Positions 1-8,116 of a DNA stretch of 13,955 nucleotides are shown here, piece by piece (the first letter of the stretch is position 1; each line of letters starts with the position of its first letter). The notes under the pieces were generated by a model that had not been told where the DNA came from, searched no databases, and saw only the letters and a program-made list of their open reading frames with translations. The position numbers and the translations under genes are program-made. The stretch comes from an uncultured Collinsella sp. (GTDB lineage Bacteria; Actinomycetota; Coriobacteriia; Coriobacteriales; Coriobacteriaceae), in assembly GCA_934646965.1 (NCBI GenBank), contig CAKUEZ010000054.1:1-13955 (forward strand), written 5' to 3'.

Positions 1-1227
1 GAGGATGCTGCGGGCGTCACGCCGCCGCCCTGGACGGGTCCGGCGGTGGGCCTGATGGACCTCGATGCGTTTTTTGCGAGCGTGGAGATGCTCGATCATC
101 CCGAATGGCGCGGAAAGCCGCTCATCGTGGGCGGAGACGCCGAATCGCGCGGCGTCGTGTCCACGTGCTCGTACGAGGCACGTCGATTTGGCGTGCATTC
201 CGCCATGCCTTCGGCCGAGGCGCGGCGCCTGTGTCCGCAGGCCATTTGGACGCATGGGCACTTTGATCGCTATCGCGAAGTGAGCGCGCAAGTCATGGCA
301 ATTCTTGCCGACGAGACCCCACGTGTGGAGCGTGTGTCCATCGACGAGGCCTTTATCGATATCACGCCGGGCCGTTTTGCGCCCGAGGATCCGCTACTGG
401 TGGCGCGACGCATGAGCGACCGGGTGGCTGCGCTGGGGGTAACCTGCTCCATTGGCGTCGGCTGCAACAAGACGGTGGCCAAGATCGCGAGCGAGCGCGA
501 CAAACCGTTTGGATTGACTATCGTGCGCCCCGGCACGGAGCAGCGCTTTTTGGCCGCGCTGCCGGTGTCCGCCATGAGCGGCATCGGGCGCTCGGCCGAA
601 GAGCGGCTGCGTCGTATGCGCATCTACACGCTCGGCGAGCTATCGCGCGCGCCGGAGTCCACACTGGCTGCCATTTTTGGCGTGAACGGCGAACGCATGC
701 GTCAGCGCGCGCTGGGTCTCGAGATTTCCGAGGTCACAAGCCTGGATGAGGAGCGCGAGGTCAAATCGGTGAGCAATGAGCGCACCTTCGCCAAGGATTT
801 GACCGAGCGCGGGGATATCGAAGCGGCGATCGCGCTGCTGGGTGAATCGGTCGGTCGCCGCCTGCGCCGTCAGGGACTGACGGGCGGGACTGTGACACTC
901 AAGCTCAAATACTCTTACGGCAGCGGACGCACGGCACAGCGCAGGCTTCCCCACCCCACCGACGACGAGAACATCTTTGTGGCCGTAGCGCTCGAGCTGC
1001 TCGACAACATCTGGCAGGAGGGCATGCATGTGCGCCTGGCCGGTATCGGTATGAGCGACTTCAACCACCAGGGCGGCATCCAGACCGACCTATTCTGCGA
1101 AATCGATGACCGTGGAGCCCAATCCAGCGACCGCCGCGACCTCTCCGTCGCGATCGACGCCGTCCGAGACAAATTCGGCGACACCGCCCTATCCTTCGGC
1201 CGCCAATCCCGCTTCACTTCCCAATAA
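1..1227 (+). CDS. dinB: DNA polymerase IV (Y-family), 5' end probably outside the window
   Basis: Error-prone translesion polymerase of the Y family, acting in the cytoplasm at stalled forks. Seen, counting from the GTG at 46: the palm motif DLDAFFASVE with metal-binding Asp5, the second catalytic motif SIDEAF (Asp100, Glu101), the steric-gate/finger region CSYEARRFGV, helix-hairpin-helix residues around SGIGRSAEERLRRM (178-191), and a little-finger domain to about 345. A canonical sliding-clamp pentapeptide, QTDLF, lies at 346-350, short of the C-terminus. The frame is open without a stop from base 1, and the GTG at 46 has no convincing SD and leaves only four residues before the first catalytic Asp, so I extend the gene to the left edge; GTG 46 is the alternative. 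It converges on the rsfS operon. Family assignment is very sure, the start is not. Confidence 0.93.
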   Translation, partial: EDAAGVTPPPWTGPAVGLMDLDAFFASVEMLDHPEWRGKPLIVGGDAESRGVVSTCSYEARRFGVHSAMPSAEARRLCPQAIWTHGHFDRYREVSAQVMAILADETPRVERVSIDEAFIDITPGRFAPEDPLLVARRMSDRVAALGVTCSIGVGCNKTVAKIASERDKPFGLTIVRPGTEQRFLAALPVSAMSGIGRSAEERLRRMRIYTLGELSRAPESTLAAIFGVNGERMRQRALGLEISEVTSLDEEREVKSVSNERTFAKDLTERGDIEAAIALLGESVGRRLRRQGLTGGTVTLKLKYSYGSGRTAQRRLPHPTDDENIFVAVALELLDNIWQEGMHVRLAGIGMSDFNHQGGIQTDLFCEIDDRGAQSSDRRDLSVAIDAVRDKFGDTALSFGRQSRFTSQ

Positions 1228-1230
1228 TTT

Positions 1231-1260
1231 TTCTGGCCGCTCAGCTTCACTCGGCCAGAG
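1231..1260. repeat. Stem-loop just after dinB
   Basis: TCTGGCCG (1232-1239) and CGGCCAGA (1252-1259) form a perfect 8-bp stem with a 12-nt loop, 4 nt after the dinB stop codon. Neither strand has a U-tract directly after the stem: the plus strand reads AGACAAAAAA-like sequence, the minus strand AAAAATTATT. It may help end or stabilise the dinB mRNA but does not meet the usual pattern of an intrinsic terminator. Confidence 0.4.
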
Positions 1261-1262
1261 AC

Positions 1263-1299
1263 AAAAAACCGAACCGCCCAACATAGATGAGCGGTTCGG
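1263..1299 (-). terminator. Intrinsic terminator of the obgE-nadD-yqeK-rsfS unit
   Basis: Read on the minus strand: CCGAACCGC, a 13-nt loop, GCGGTTCGG, then six T residues. The 9-bp stem is perfect (1269-1277 with 1291-1299) and begins about 46 nt past the rsfS stop codon. The U-tract lies on the minus strand only, so it serves the leftward operon and not dinB. Confidence 0.88.
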
Positions 1300-1345
1300 C
1301 GAACGGTAGGAATGATTATTTTATCCACGTCCCAGAAAAATCAAT

Positions 1346-1801
1346 TTAGAGGAGGTCGAGGGGGAGCTGGGGAGCGTCGCCCCAGAGCTTCTCGAGTCGG
1401 TAGAACTCGCGGGCCTCGGGGGTAAAGACGTGGACGACGACCGAGCCGTAGTCCATGAGCATCCAGGTCTTCTGCTCGCGGCCCTCGATGGAAAACGGGT
1501 GCTCGCTGCAAGCCTCGGCGACCTTCTCCTCGATCTCGTCGACGATCGAATCGACCTGGCGGTTGTTGGTGCCGGTAGCAAGGACAAAGTAGCCGCACAC
1601 GTCAGAGAGCTCAGTCAAGTCGAGCACCTGAACGTCCTCGGCCTTCTTGTCGTAGGCGGCCTGCGCAGCGGCGCGGGCGACATCCTCGGCGGCAACACCG
1701 CACGTGGACAGCGAAGCAGCAGTACGGTCGGACGTGGCAACGAAGCTCTTGTGCTCCACATCCGCAAGAATCTGCTCGTCAGTCATGGTCTCGTCGGCCA
1801 T
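1346..1801 (-). CDS. rsfS: Ribosomal silencing factor RsfS (Iojap/DUF143 family)
   Basis: RsfS binds ribosomal protein L14 on the 50S subunit and blocks joining to 30S, damping translation during starvation. Seen: the family core from about residue 41, with the typical DKKAEDVQVLDLTELSD segment, YFVLATGTNNRQV, and KTWMLMDYGSVVVHVFTPEAREFYRLEKLWGDA split across residues 110-143. The protein is 151 aa against about 105-120 for many homologues; the surplus is a roughly 37-residue N-terminal extension. The ATG at 1801 is preceded by AGAGG at about 7 nt, which supports the long form; a second in-frame ATG lies at codon 6. It is the last gene of the unit, 27 nt after yqeK, and is followed by the terminator at 1263-1299. 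Function is known for the family; the role of the extension is unknown. Confidence 0.93.
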   Translation of the reverse strand: MADETMTDEQILADVEHKSFVATSDRTAASLSTCGVAAEDVARAAAQAAYDKKAEDVQVLDLTELSDVCGYFVLATGTNNRQVDSIVDEIEEKVAEACSEHPFSIEGREQKTWMLMDYGSVVVHVFTPEAREFYRLEKLWGDAPQLPLDLL

Positions 1802-1828
1802 GGAATACCTCTTTCTCGACAGCCCGAG

Positions 1829-2437
1829 CTAGCGCAGCTGGGCGTAATGGTTGTAAATCGTAATAGCCGTGGGATAAAGATAGCGCCCGGACTGGATCAC
1901 ATAGACCAGACCCTGCGCAAAACAGGAGAAGAACAACTCGTCGAGGGTCGACTCCCCCACCATCTTGCGCAGCGCATGGGCATAATCGCCGTGACGGTTG
2001 GGCTCGATGGCATCGGCCACAAAAACCACCATATCGAGCGGCGTCATATCGCAAGCGCCCACGGTGTGACGGTCGACAGCCTGGAAAACGGCCGGCGACA
2101 GCTCGGGAAAGAGCTGCGGAAGCTCATAGGCGGCAACCGGACCGTGCAAAAGCGGCGTTGCGGCCGAAGGAGAGCCGGCAACCTTGATGCCGTAGTGCAA
2201 CGCGCGGGCCACGAGCTCGTCGTCGGAGAGCACCTTGTCCCAGTCGTGGATCAAGCCGGCAGCGGCGGCATCAAAGCGATCGACACCGTACACCTCGGCC
2301 AGATGCAGCGCGGTCTCGGCAACGCCCAGCGAATGCACATAGCGCTTGCGCTTATCCTTCATGCGCACGTCGAGCAGCTCGTGAATGCGCTGGAGCAGCA
2401 CGCGCTCATCGCCCTCAAACTGATCTTCTACCGACAA
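1829..2437 (-). CDS. yqeK: YqeK-type HD-domain phosphohydrolase (Ap4A hydrolase family)
   Basis: HD-superfamily metal-dependent hydrolase; characterised YqeK members cleave diadenosine tetraphosphate symmetrically to ADP. Seen in 202 aa: RYVHSLGVAETA with metal ligand His35, the HD pair GLIHDWDK (His64-Asp65), LLHGP (His98), DRHT (His124) and VADAIEPNR (Asp142), which is the full HD metal set in order. The start is TTG at 2437: the nadD stop TGA lies in this same frame 15 nt upstream, no other start codon lies between, and GGGGGAG stands 4 nt before the TTG. It sits between nadD (12 nt upstream) and rsfS, as is usual for this family. I assign activity by family only. Confidence 0.92.
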   Translation of the reverse strand: MSVEDQFEGDERVLLQRIHELLDVRMKDKRKRYVHSLGVAETALHLAEVYGVDRFDAAAAGLIHDWDKVLSDDELVARALHYGIKVAGSPSAATPLLHGPVAAYELPQLFPELSPAVFQAVDRHTVGACDMTPLDMVVFVADAIEPNRHGDYAHALRKMVGESTLDELFFSCFAQGLVYVIQSGRYLYPTAITIYNHYAQLR

Positions 2438-2441
2438 CGTT

Positions 2442-2448
2442 CTCCCCC
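2442..2448 (-). promoter_or_regulatory. Ribosome-binding site deciding the TTG start of yqeK
   Basis: GGGGGAG on the minus strand stands 4 nt before TTG 2437. It follows the nadD TGA (2450-2452) by one base. That TGA is in the yqeK frame, so translation cannot begin further upstream. Confidence 0.7.
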
Positions 2449-2449
2449 A

Positions 2450-3127
2450 TCACTCAAAATCTTCTTGGCCCAGATCAACATACAGACCGCGTTTGCGAAT
2501 GTAGCCGAGAACGGACTCACTCGTAAGATAGCGTGCGCTCATGCCGCGGGCAACTCGCTTGCGAATGTTGGTCGAGCTAATCGCCAGCGCCGGAATCTGG
2601 ATATAGCGCACGTCGAATGGCAACCCCGATTCCTTAATCCGCGACCGGGCCGTATCGATGTCAAAGCCGGGACGTGTCGCGGCAATAAAAGTTGCCAGCT
2701 CGGCAATCTCGTCGGCATTATGCCAGGTCACAATATCGATAATTGCATCGGCGCCCGTAATAAAGTAGAGCTTTACCTGCGGCGGATAAAACTCACGCAG
2801 GGCGCTCAGCGTATCGGCTGTATAGGTCACGCCCGGACGGTCGATCTCGAACCGGCTTGCCAGAAAGGCGGGATTCGCGGCAGTCGCGAGGACCGTCATG
2901 GCATAACGGTCCTCGGCGGGGGTCACCGGCTTGTCGAGCTTAAAGGCAGGCGAGCCCGCCGGCATAAAGAGCACGGCGTCCAAATCGAGCGACTCACGTG
3001 CCTGCTCGGCGGTAACCAAGTGCCCGTAATGGATCGGGTCGAAGGTACCGCCCATAATGCCCAGCCGAAACTCGCGCCCATCCTTGATGGGCAGCTCAGG
3101 CAAACCGATTCCACCGCGCAGCGACAT
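2450..3127 (-). CDS. nadD: Nicotinate-mononucleotide adenylyltransferase
   Basis: Makes nicotinic acid adenine dinucleotide from NaMN and ATP in NAD synthesis. Seen in 225 aa: the nucleotidyltransferase signature GGTFDPIHYGH (26-36, both active-site histidines present), FMPAGSPAFK (54-63), the TYTADTL substrate loop (101-107), FITGAD (122-127) and the C-terminal ISSTNIRKR motif (183-191). The ATG at 3127 lies 3 nt past the obgE stop, so the genes are probably translationally coupled; the best SD, GGAGG inside the end of obgE, is rather far at about 11 nt. This start gives about 20 residues before the first beta strand (RLGIMGG), more than usual, but no later in-frame start precedes the catalytic motif. 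Family assignment is very sure, start moderately. Confidence 0.95.
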   Translation of the reverse strand: MSLRGGIGLPELPIKDGREFRLGIMGGTFDPIHYGHLVTAEQARESLDLDAVLFMPAGSPAFKLDKPVTPAEDRYAMTVLATAANPAFLASRFEIDRPGVTYTADTLSALREFYPPQVKLYFITGADAIIDIVTWHNADEIAELATFIAATRPGFDIDTARSRIKESGLPFDVRYIQIPALAISSTNIRKRVARGMSARYLTSESVLGYIRKRGLYVDLGQEDFE

Positions 3128-3130
3128 GGC

Positions 3131-4614
<1,484 letters not shown>

Positions 4615-4616
4615 AC

Positions 4617-4660
4617 AAAAAAGAGGGAGACCCTTGAATCCTAAAACTCAAGTGCCTCCC
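4617..4660 (-). terminator. Intrinsic terminator between rpmA and obgE
   Basis: On the minus strand, GGGAGGCACTTGA (4648-4660) pairs with TCAAGGGTCTCCC (4625-4637), giving 13 positions with one G-T wobble and one mismatch around a 10-nt loop. CTC and six T residues follow (4617-4622). It starts about 25 nt after the rpmA stop codon and ends just before the obgE SD, leaving no room for a promoter between them, so obgE probably depends on read-through or on promoters inside upstream genes. Confidence 0.85.
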
Positions 4661-4685
4661 ACATATGTGCTCTATGAAGGGTGAA

Positions 4686-4943
4686 TTACGCGTTCGCGAG
4701 CGGGCGTACGCTGACCCTGTGCTTGATACCCTTGTGGAACTCAACGGTACCGTCGACCAGCGCGAACAGCGTGTCGTCCTTGCCACGGCCAACGTTCGCA
4801 CCCGGGTGGATGTGCGTGCCGTGCTGACGGACGAGAATCGTGCCCGTGGTTACCGTCTGGCCGGCGAAGCGCTTCGTGCCAAGGCGCTGACCGCGGGAGT
4901 CACGGCCATTACGGGAGGAACCGAGTCCTTTTTTGTGTGCCAT
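4686..4943 (-). CDS. rpmA: 50S ribosomal protein L27
   Basis: Large-subunit protein whose N-terminus reaches the peptidyl-transferase centre. Seen: the 85-aa product has the classic start [18 protein letters not shown], then [15 protein letters not shown] and the [16 protein letters not shown] segment. The length is typical. The N-terminus begins directly with AHKKG and lacks the cleavable leader found in Firmicutes L27, and correspondingly there is no Prp protease gene between rplU and rpmA (only 33 nt). The ATG at 4943 has a modest SD (TAGGT). It is transcribed with rplU and ends before the terminator at 4617-4660. Confidence 0.97.
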   Translation of the reverse strand: MAHKKGLGSSRNGRDSRGQRLGTKRFAGQTVTTGTILVRQHGTHIHPGANVGRGKDDTLFALVDGTVEFHKGIKHRVSVRPLANA

Positions 4944-4976
4944 TGTGTATACCTACTCTTTCGTTACGAGTGTAAT

Positions 4977-5351
4977 CTACTCGGCGACGGGAGCCTCGGC
5001 AACAGCCTCGGCCTCTGCCTTGACAGCCTTCTTGGCGCGGGACGTAGCCTGGACCTTCACGATCTTCAGCTTGGTGAGCTGCTGACGGTGACCCTTCAGA
5101 CGACGATAGCGCTTACGCTTCTGGAACTTGAAGACCAGCTGCTTCTCGCCCTTGAACTGCTCAACGATCTGAGCGGTAACCTTGGCCTTGGCCAGCTTGT
5201 CGGGATCGGTGACGATCTTCTTACCATCGTTGAGGAAGATGACCGGCAGGGTGACCTTGTCGCCCTCATTGCCCTCGATCTTCTCGACGGTGATGACATC
5301 GTCGGTGGCGACCTTGTACTGCTTGCCGCCCGTGTTAACGATTGCGTACAT
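4977..5351 (-). CDS. rplU: 50S ribosomal protein L21
   Basis: Large-subunit protein that binds 23S rRNA and contacts L20. Seen in 124 aa: MYAIVNTGGKQYKV at the start, then EGDKVTLPVIFLNDG, and the basic KFQKRKRYRRLKGHRQQ RNA-binding segment. The last 20 or so residues (AKKAVKAEAEAVAEAPVAE) form an Ala/Glu tail beyond the usual length of about 103. I chose ATG 5351, which gives the family N-terminus and has GAAGGG 9 nt upstream. An in-frame ATG at 5372 would add seven residues (MHEGQVN) but would place that SD inside the coding region. Its promoter is at 5394-5422. Confidence 0.96.
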   Translation of the reverse strand: MYAIVNTGGKQYKVATDDVITVEKIEGNEGDKVTLPVIFLNDGKKIVTDPDKLAKAKVTAQIVEQFKGEKQLVFKFQKRKRYRRLKGHRQQLTKLKIVKVQATSRAKKAVKAEAEAVAEAPVAE

Positions 5352-5360
5352 GTTTACTTG

Positions 5361-5366
5361 CCCTTC
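5361..5366 (-). promoter_or_regulatory. Ribosome-binding site deciding the rplU start
   Basis: GAAGGG on the minus strand, 9 nt before ATG 5351. It favours the family-like start MYAIVNTGG over the in-frame ATG at 5372. Confidence 0.6.
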
Positions 5367-5393
5367 ATGCATCAGTTAGTGCAACAGCCGAAT

Positions 5394-5422
5394 ATAGTAG
5401 CAGGCGAAAATACCCCCGTCAA
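5394..5422 (-). promoter_or_regulatory. Sigma-70 type promoter of rplU-rpmA
   Basis: On the minus strand: -35 TTGACG (5417-5422), a 17-nt spacer, then -10 TACTAT (5394-5399) preceded by TG one base before it (extended -10). The -35 matches 5 of 6 and the -10 matches 4 of 6 consensus positions, with ideal spacing. The -35 box contains the TGA stop codon of the DUF2344 gene (5419-5421). Expected transcription start is near 5387, giving a leader of about 35 nt. No long structured leader fits in that space. Confidence 0.72.
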
Positions 5423-6231
5423 CGAGTATGTGGAGCAAATCCACAAGTTCGCACAGGTATGGGGCTGACGAGTCGGCCCTCGTCGTCCTCGCATGCTTGA
5501 TTCTGACGCTCGACATCGTAGGAGCAGATGGTCACGAGGTCTTGCATACCGGTGGAAACAATAGGTGCATCGACGCCCGGGGTCAAGCCCTGCAACAAAA
5601 CATCAGCAGCAGAAAGCAAAATCTCCGGACGCATGGAGCCCTCGTTGTCGGCGTGGGTGTCGAGCATGAGCACCAGATGGTCCGGGCACTCCCCCGCCGT
5701 GAGCTCATAGCCCACAAGGGTATGGTCAAGGTCTAAGCGCTTGCTCTTCTTACCGCGCGCATAGTCGATGCCATGGCCTGCGCGCAGCGAGTCGATCGCA
5801 GCGCGCACCTCGTCGGCACTCACGGGCGCCTCAGGATCCAGATGCAGGTCGATGCGATACGACAGGCGCGTGAGCTGCGCCGTCAGCGCCGGCGTGCGCA
5901 CGTCGATGTAGGCGGCCTCGATGGGCGCCAGATCGGCCGGGGACGCCGCGGCCAGGCGTTCAAAGGCCTCGTCGAGCGCAACGAACTCGGTCATAAACAG
6001 GTCATACCACTCGCAGGTCGACGACGTGCCCACGGGCAGCGCCGACGAAAAGCCCACGCGCATATGCGGGGAGAAGCCCTGTGTGACGGCATAGGGCAGC
6101 CCCGCGCGACGCACGATGCGCTCAATGGTATGGATCAGTTCCAGGTGGCCCAGGTACTTGAGGCGGTCGCGCTTGCCATAGCGAACGCGCAGCCTAAAAA
6201 GCGTGGGGTTGTCGGTCAAGCGCTCACTCAT
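5419..6231 (-). CDS. Radical SAM-linked protein, DUF2344 (TIGR03936-like)
   Basis: Partner protein of the radical SAM enzyme encoded just upstream; its biochemical role is unknown to me. Seen in 270 aa: the family N-terminus LRVRYGKRDRLKYLGHLELI, then RIVRRAGLPYAVTQGFSPH and VGFSSALPVGTSSTCEWYDL, which match the pattern of a basic core followed by QGF-P-H and ALP-G in this family. The C-terminal third is less conserved and makes the protein longer than many members. The ATG at 6231 overlaps the TGA of the radical SAM gene (ATGA), and GGGTGATC, complementary to the 16S 3' end, lies just before it, so the two are translationally coupled. Its own stop codon sits in the rplU -35 box. Family sure, function not. 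Confidence 0.9.
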   Translation of the reverse strand: MSERLTDNPTLFRLRVRYGKRDRLKYLGHLELIHTIERIVRRAGLPYAVTQGFSPHMRVGFSSALPVGTSSTCEWYDLFMTEFVALDEAFERLAAASPADLAPIEAAYIDVRTPALTAQLTRLSYRIDLHLDPEAPVSADEVRAAIDSLRAGHGIDYARGKKSKRLDLDHTLVGYELTAGECPDHLVLMLDTHADNEGSMRPEILLSAADVLLQGLTPGVDAPIVSTGMQDLVTICSYDVERQNQACEDDEGRLVSPIPVRTCGFAPHTR

Positions 6232-8105
6232 GCGCGATCACCCATCAATACGTTCTTGGCGTGAAGCGTGGGACAGATACCGCAGCCGGTGCACGACGTG
6301 CGGGTGCAGTCGGGCGTCGTGACGCCCTCGAGCGAGCGACGGTACTCGCGCTCGAGGAAGCCGCGCGAGCAGCCGGGGCTCACGTGCTCCCAAGGTAGGC
6401 GCCAGTCCAGCTCATAGGGCAGGTGCACCAGCTCGTTGAGGTCGATGCCGTTTTTGACGGCGGCTGACTTCCAGTTGTCGAGCGAGAAATGCTCAACCCA
6501 GGCGTCGAAACGCGAGCCGGCACGCCAGGCGTCGATGATGACGGGAGTCATGTCGCGACCGGCGCGGGACAGTGCGGCCTCAATAAGCGAGGTCTCGGCA
6601 TCGTGGTAATGCACGCGGACGGCGCGGTTGCGCACGCTTGTAATGAGCAGCTTCTGGCGACGCTTGACGTCGTCGTAGTCGAGCTGCGGACACCACTGGA
6701 ACGGCGTTGCGGCCTTGGGAATAAACACCGAAACCGAGATAGACACCGAGATGGAGCCTCGGCGCGCCTTAGGCACCACGGAGCGGCCAAGCTCCAGCAC
6801 GTGGTCGGCCAAGTTGGCGATGGCCACGATATCCTCGTCGCGCTCGCCGGGAAGGCCCATCATAAAGTAGAGCTTCATGCGGTTCCAGCCGGCCTCGAAG
6901 GCAGCCTTGGCCGCGCGGTCCAGGTCCTCCTCGGTCACGTTCTTATTGATGATGTCGCGCATGCGCTGGCTGCCGGCCTCGGGGGCAAACGTCAGGCCGC
7001 CCTTCTTTTCGCCAGCGACCGACTCGGCCATATCCACGCCAAACGAATCCAGGCGCTGCGACGGAATGGACACGCGAATGCCCGTATCCTCCAGGCGACG
7101 GTTGAGCCTACCGAGAACATCGCGGATGCAGGAATGGTCGGTCGTGGAGAGCGAGGTAAGCGACACCTCGTCATAGCCGGTCTTTTCCAGGCCCTGAATC
7201 ACCGAGGACACGATCTGGTCGGCCGAGCGCTCACGCACCGGACGATACGTCATGCCGGCCTGGCAAAAACGGCAGCCGCGGGCGCAACCGCGCAAGATTT
7301 CAATAGACAGGCGATCATGAACAAGCTGCGCGTAGGGCACGCACGACTGCGACAGCGGATTGGTGGCACCGAAGTCCTCGACGACGCGCTTGTAGACTAC
7401 GGGCGGCACGTCCTTACCCTCGCGCGGCACGGTATAGCCGTGCGGCGAACAGGGCTCGTCATGGCGCACCTCGTACAGGGACGGCACATAGGTACCGGCG
7501 ACGGTCGCGAGCTGCTCGACGATCTGGGCACGCGAGACGCCCTCATCGCGCAAACGACGGTGCAGCTGGCAGATCTCGAGCAGCGACTCCTCGCCCTCGC
7601 CGATCAGGATGGCATCGAAGAAGGCCGCATACGGCTCGGGGTTATAGACCGAGGGACCGCCGGCGACGATGATGGGATCGTCCTCGGTGCGGTCGGCCGC
7701 CAGCAGCGGAATGCCGGCGAGATCGAGCGCCTCAAGGAAGTTCGTCACGGCCATCTCGTGCGGCACATGCATGCCGACGATATCGAACGAGGCCACGGGC
7801 GCTGCGCCCTCGAGCGACAGCAGCGGGATGCCCGCCTCGCGCATGGCATCGCCCATATCGGGCCACGGCACATAGCCGCGCTCGCAGGAGATGCCCTCGG
7901 CCTGGTTGAGGATGTTATAGAGGATGGCAATGCCCTGGTTGGGCAGGCCGACCTCGTACACGTCCGGATAGATCATGCAGCAACGATAGTCGGCATCGGC
8001 CTTAGAGAGCGTGCCCCACTCATGGTCGATATAGCGACTCGGCTTCTCGACCTTCGCGAGCAGCGGCTCAATCAAATGAAAACAGTCTTGGTATGGAACG
8101 CGCAA
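6228..8105 (-). CDS. Large radical SAM protein (TIGR03960-like)
   Basis: Radical S-adenosylmethionine enzyme of unknown reaction. Seen in 625 aa: an N-terminal alpha/beta region (about 40-180) resembling a cobalamin-binding fold, with FDIVGMHVPHEMAVTNFLEA and IIVAGGPSVYNPEP but no DxHxxG motif; the 4Fe-4S motif CARGCRFC (Cys274, 278, 281); further TIM-barrel segments such as GLTFAPEAGSQRMRDIINK and KLYFMMGLPGE; and FIPKAATPFQW. The C-terminus carries a second Cys set, CTRTSCTGCGIC (600, 605, 608, 611), that could bind another cluster. The start is TTG at 8105: an in-frame TAG lies 9 nt upstream and AGGGG stands 6 nt before it; the next Met is residue 44. It is followed by its DUF2344 partner with a 4-nt overlap. 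Class sure, substrate unknown. Confidence 0.92.
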   Translation of the reverse strand: MRVPYQDCFHLIEPLLAKVEKPSRYIDHEWGTLSKADADYRCCMIYPDVYEVGLPNQGIAILYNILNQAEGISCERGYVPWPDMGDAMREAGIPLLSLEGAAPVASFDIVGMHVPHEMAVTNFLEALDLAGIPLLAADRTEDDPIIVAGGPSVYNPEPYAAFFDAILIGEGEESLLEICQLHRRLRDEGVSRAQIVEQLATVAGTYVPSLYEVRHDEPCSPHGYTVPREGKDVPPVVYKRVVEDFGATNPLSQSCVPYAQLVHDRLSIEILRGCARGCRFCQAGMTYRPVRERSADQIVSSVIQGLEKTGYDEVSLTSLSTTDHSCIRDVLGRLNRRLEDTGIRVSIPSQRLDSFGVDMAESVAGEKKGGLTFAPEAGSQRMRDIINKNVTEEDLDRAAKAAFEAGWNRMKLYFMMGLPGERDEDIVAIANLADHVLELGRSVVPKARRGSISVSISVSVFIPKAATPFQWCPQLDYDDVKRRQKLLITSVRNRAVRVHYHDAETSLIEAALSRAGRDMTPVIIDAWRAGSRFDAWVEHFSLDNWKSAAVKNGIDLNELVHLPYELDWRLPWEHVSPGCSRGFLEREYRRSLEGVTTPDCTRTSCTGCGICPTLHAKNVLMGDRA

Positions 8106-8111
8106 AAGAAA

Positions 8112-8116
8112 CCCCT
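8112..8116 (-). promoter_or_regulatory. Ribosome-binding site deciding the TTG start of the radical SAM gene
   Basis: AGGGG on the minus strand overlaps the TAG stop of the upstream gene (8115-8117) and lies 6 nt before TTG 8105. That TAG is in the radical SAM frame, so no upstream start is possible. Confidence 0.6.

Noticed and set aside
1231..1260. Intrinsic terminator for dinB
   Set aside because: The 8-bp stem is good but no U-tract follows on the plus strand; kept only as a stem-loop.
5352..5372. Longer L21 starting MHEGQVN at ATG 5372
   Set aside because: The only SD (GAAGGG) would then be inside the gene, and MYAIVNTGG is the family N-terminus.
5352..5393. Autoregulatory r-protein leader or riboswitch before rplU
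   Set aside because: The leader from the predicted start is only about 35 nt and shows no stable stem.
7560..7990. Cobalamin-binding domain in the radical SAM protein
   Set aside because: The fold resembles one, but no DxHxxG motif is present, so I do not claim B12 binding.
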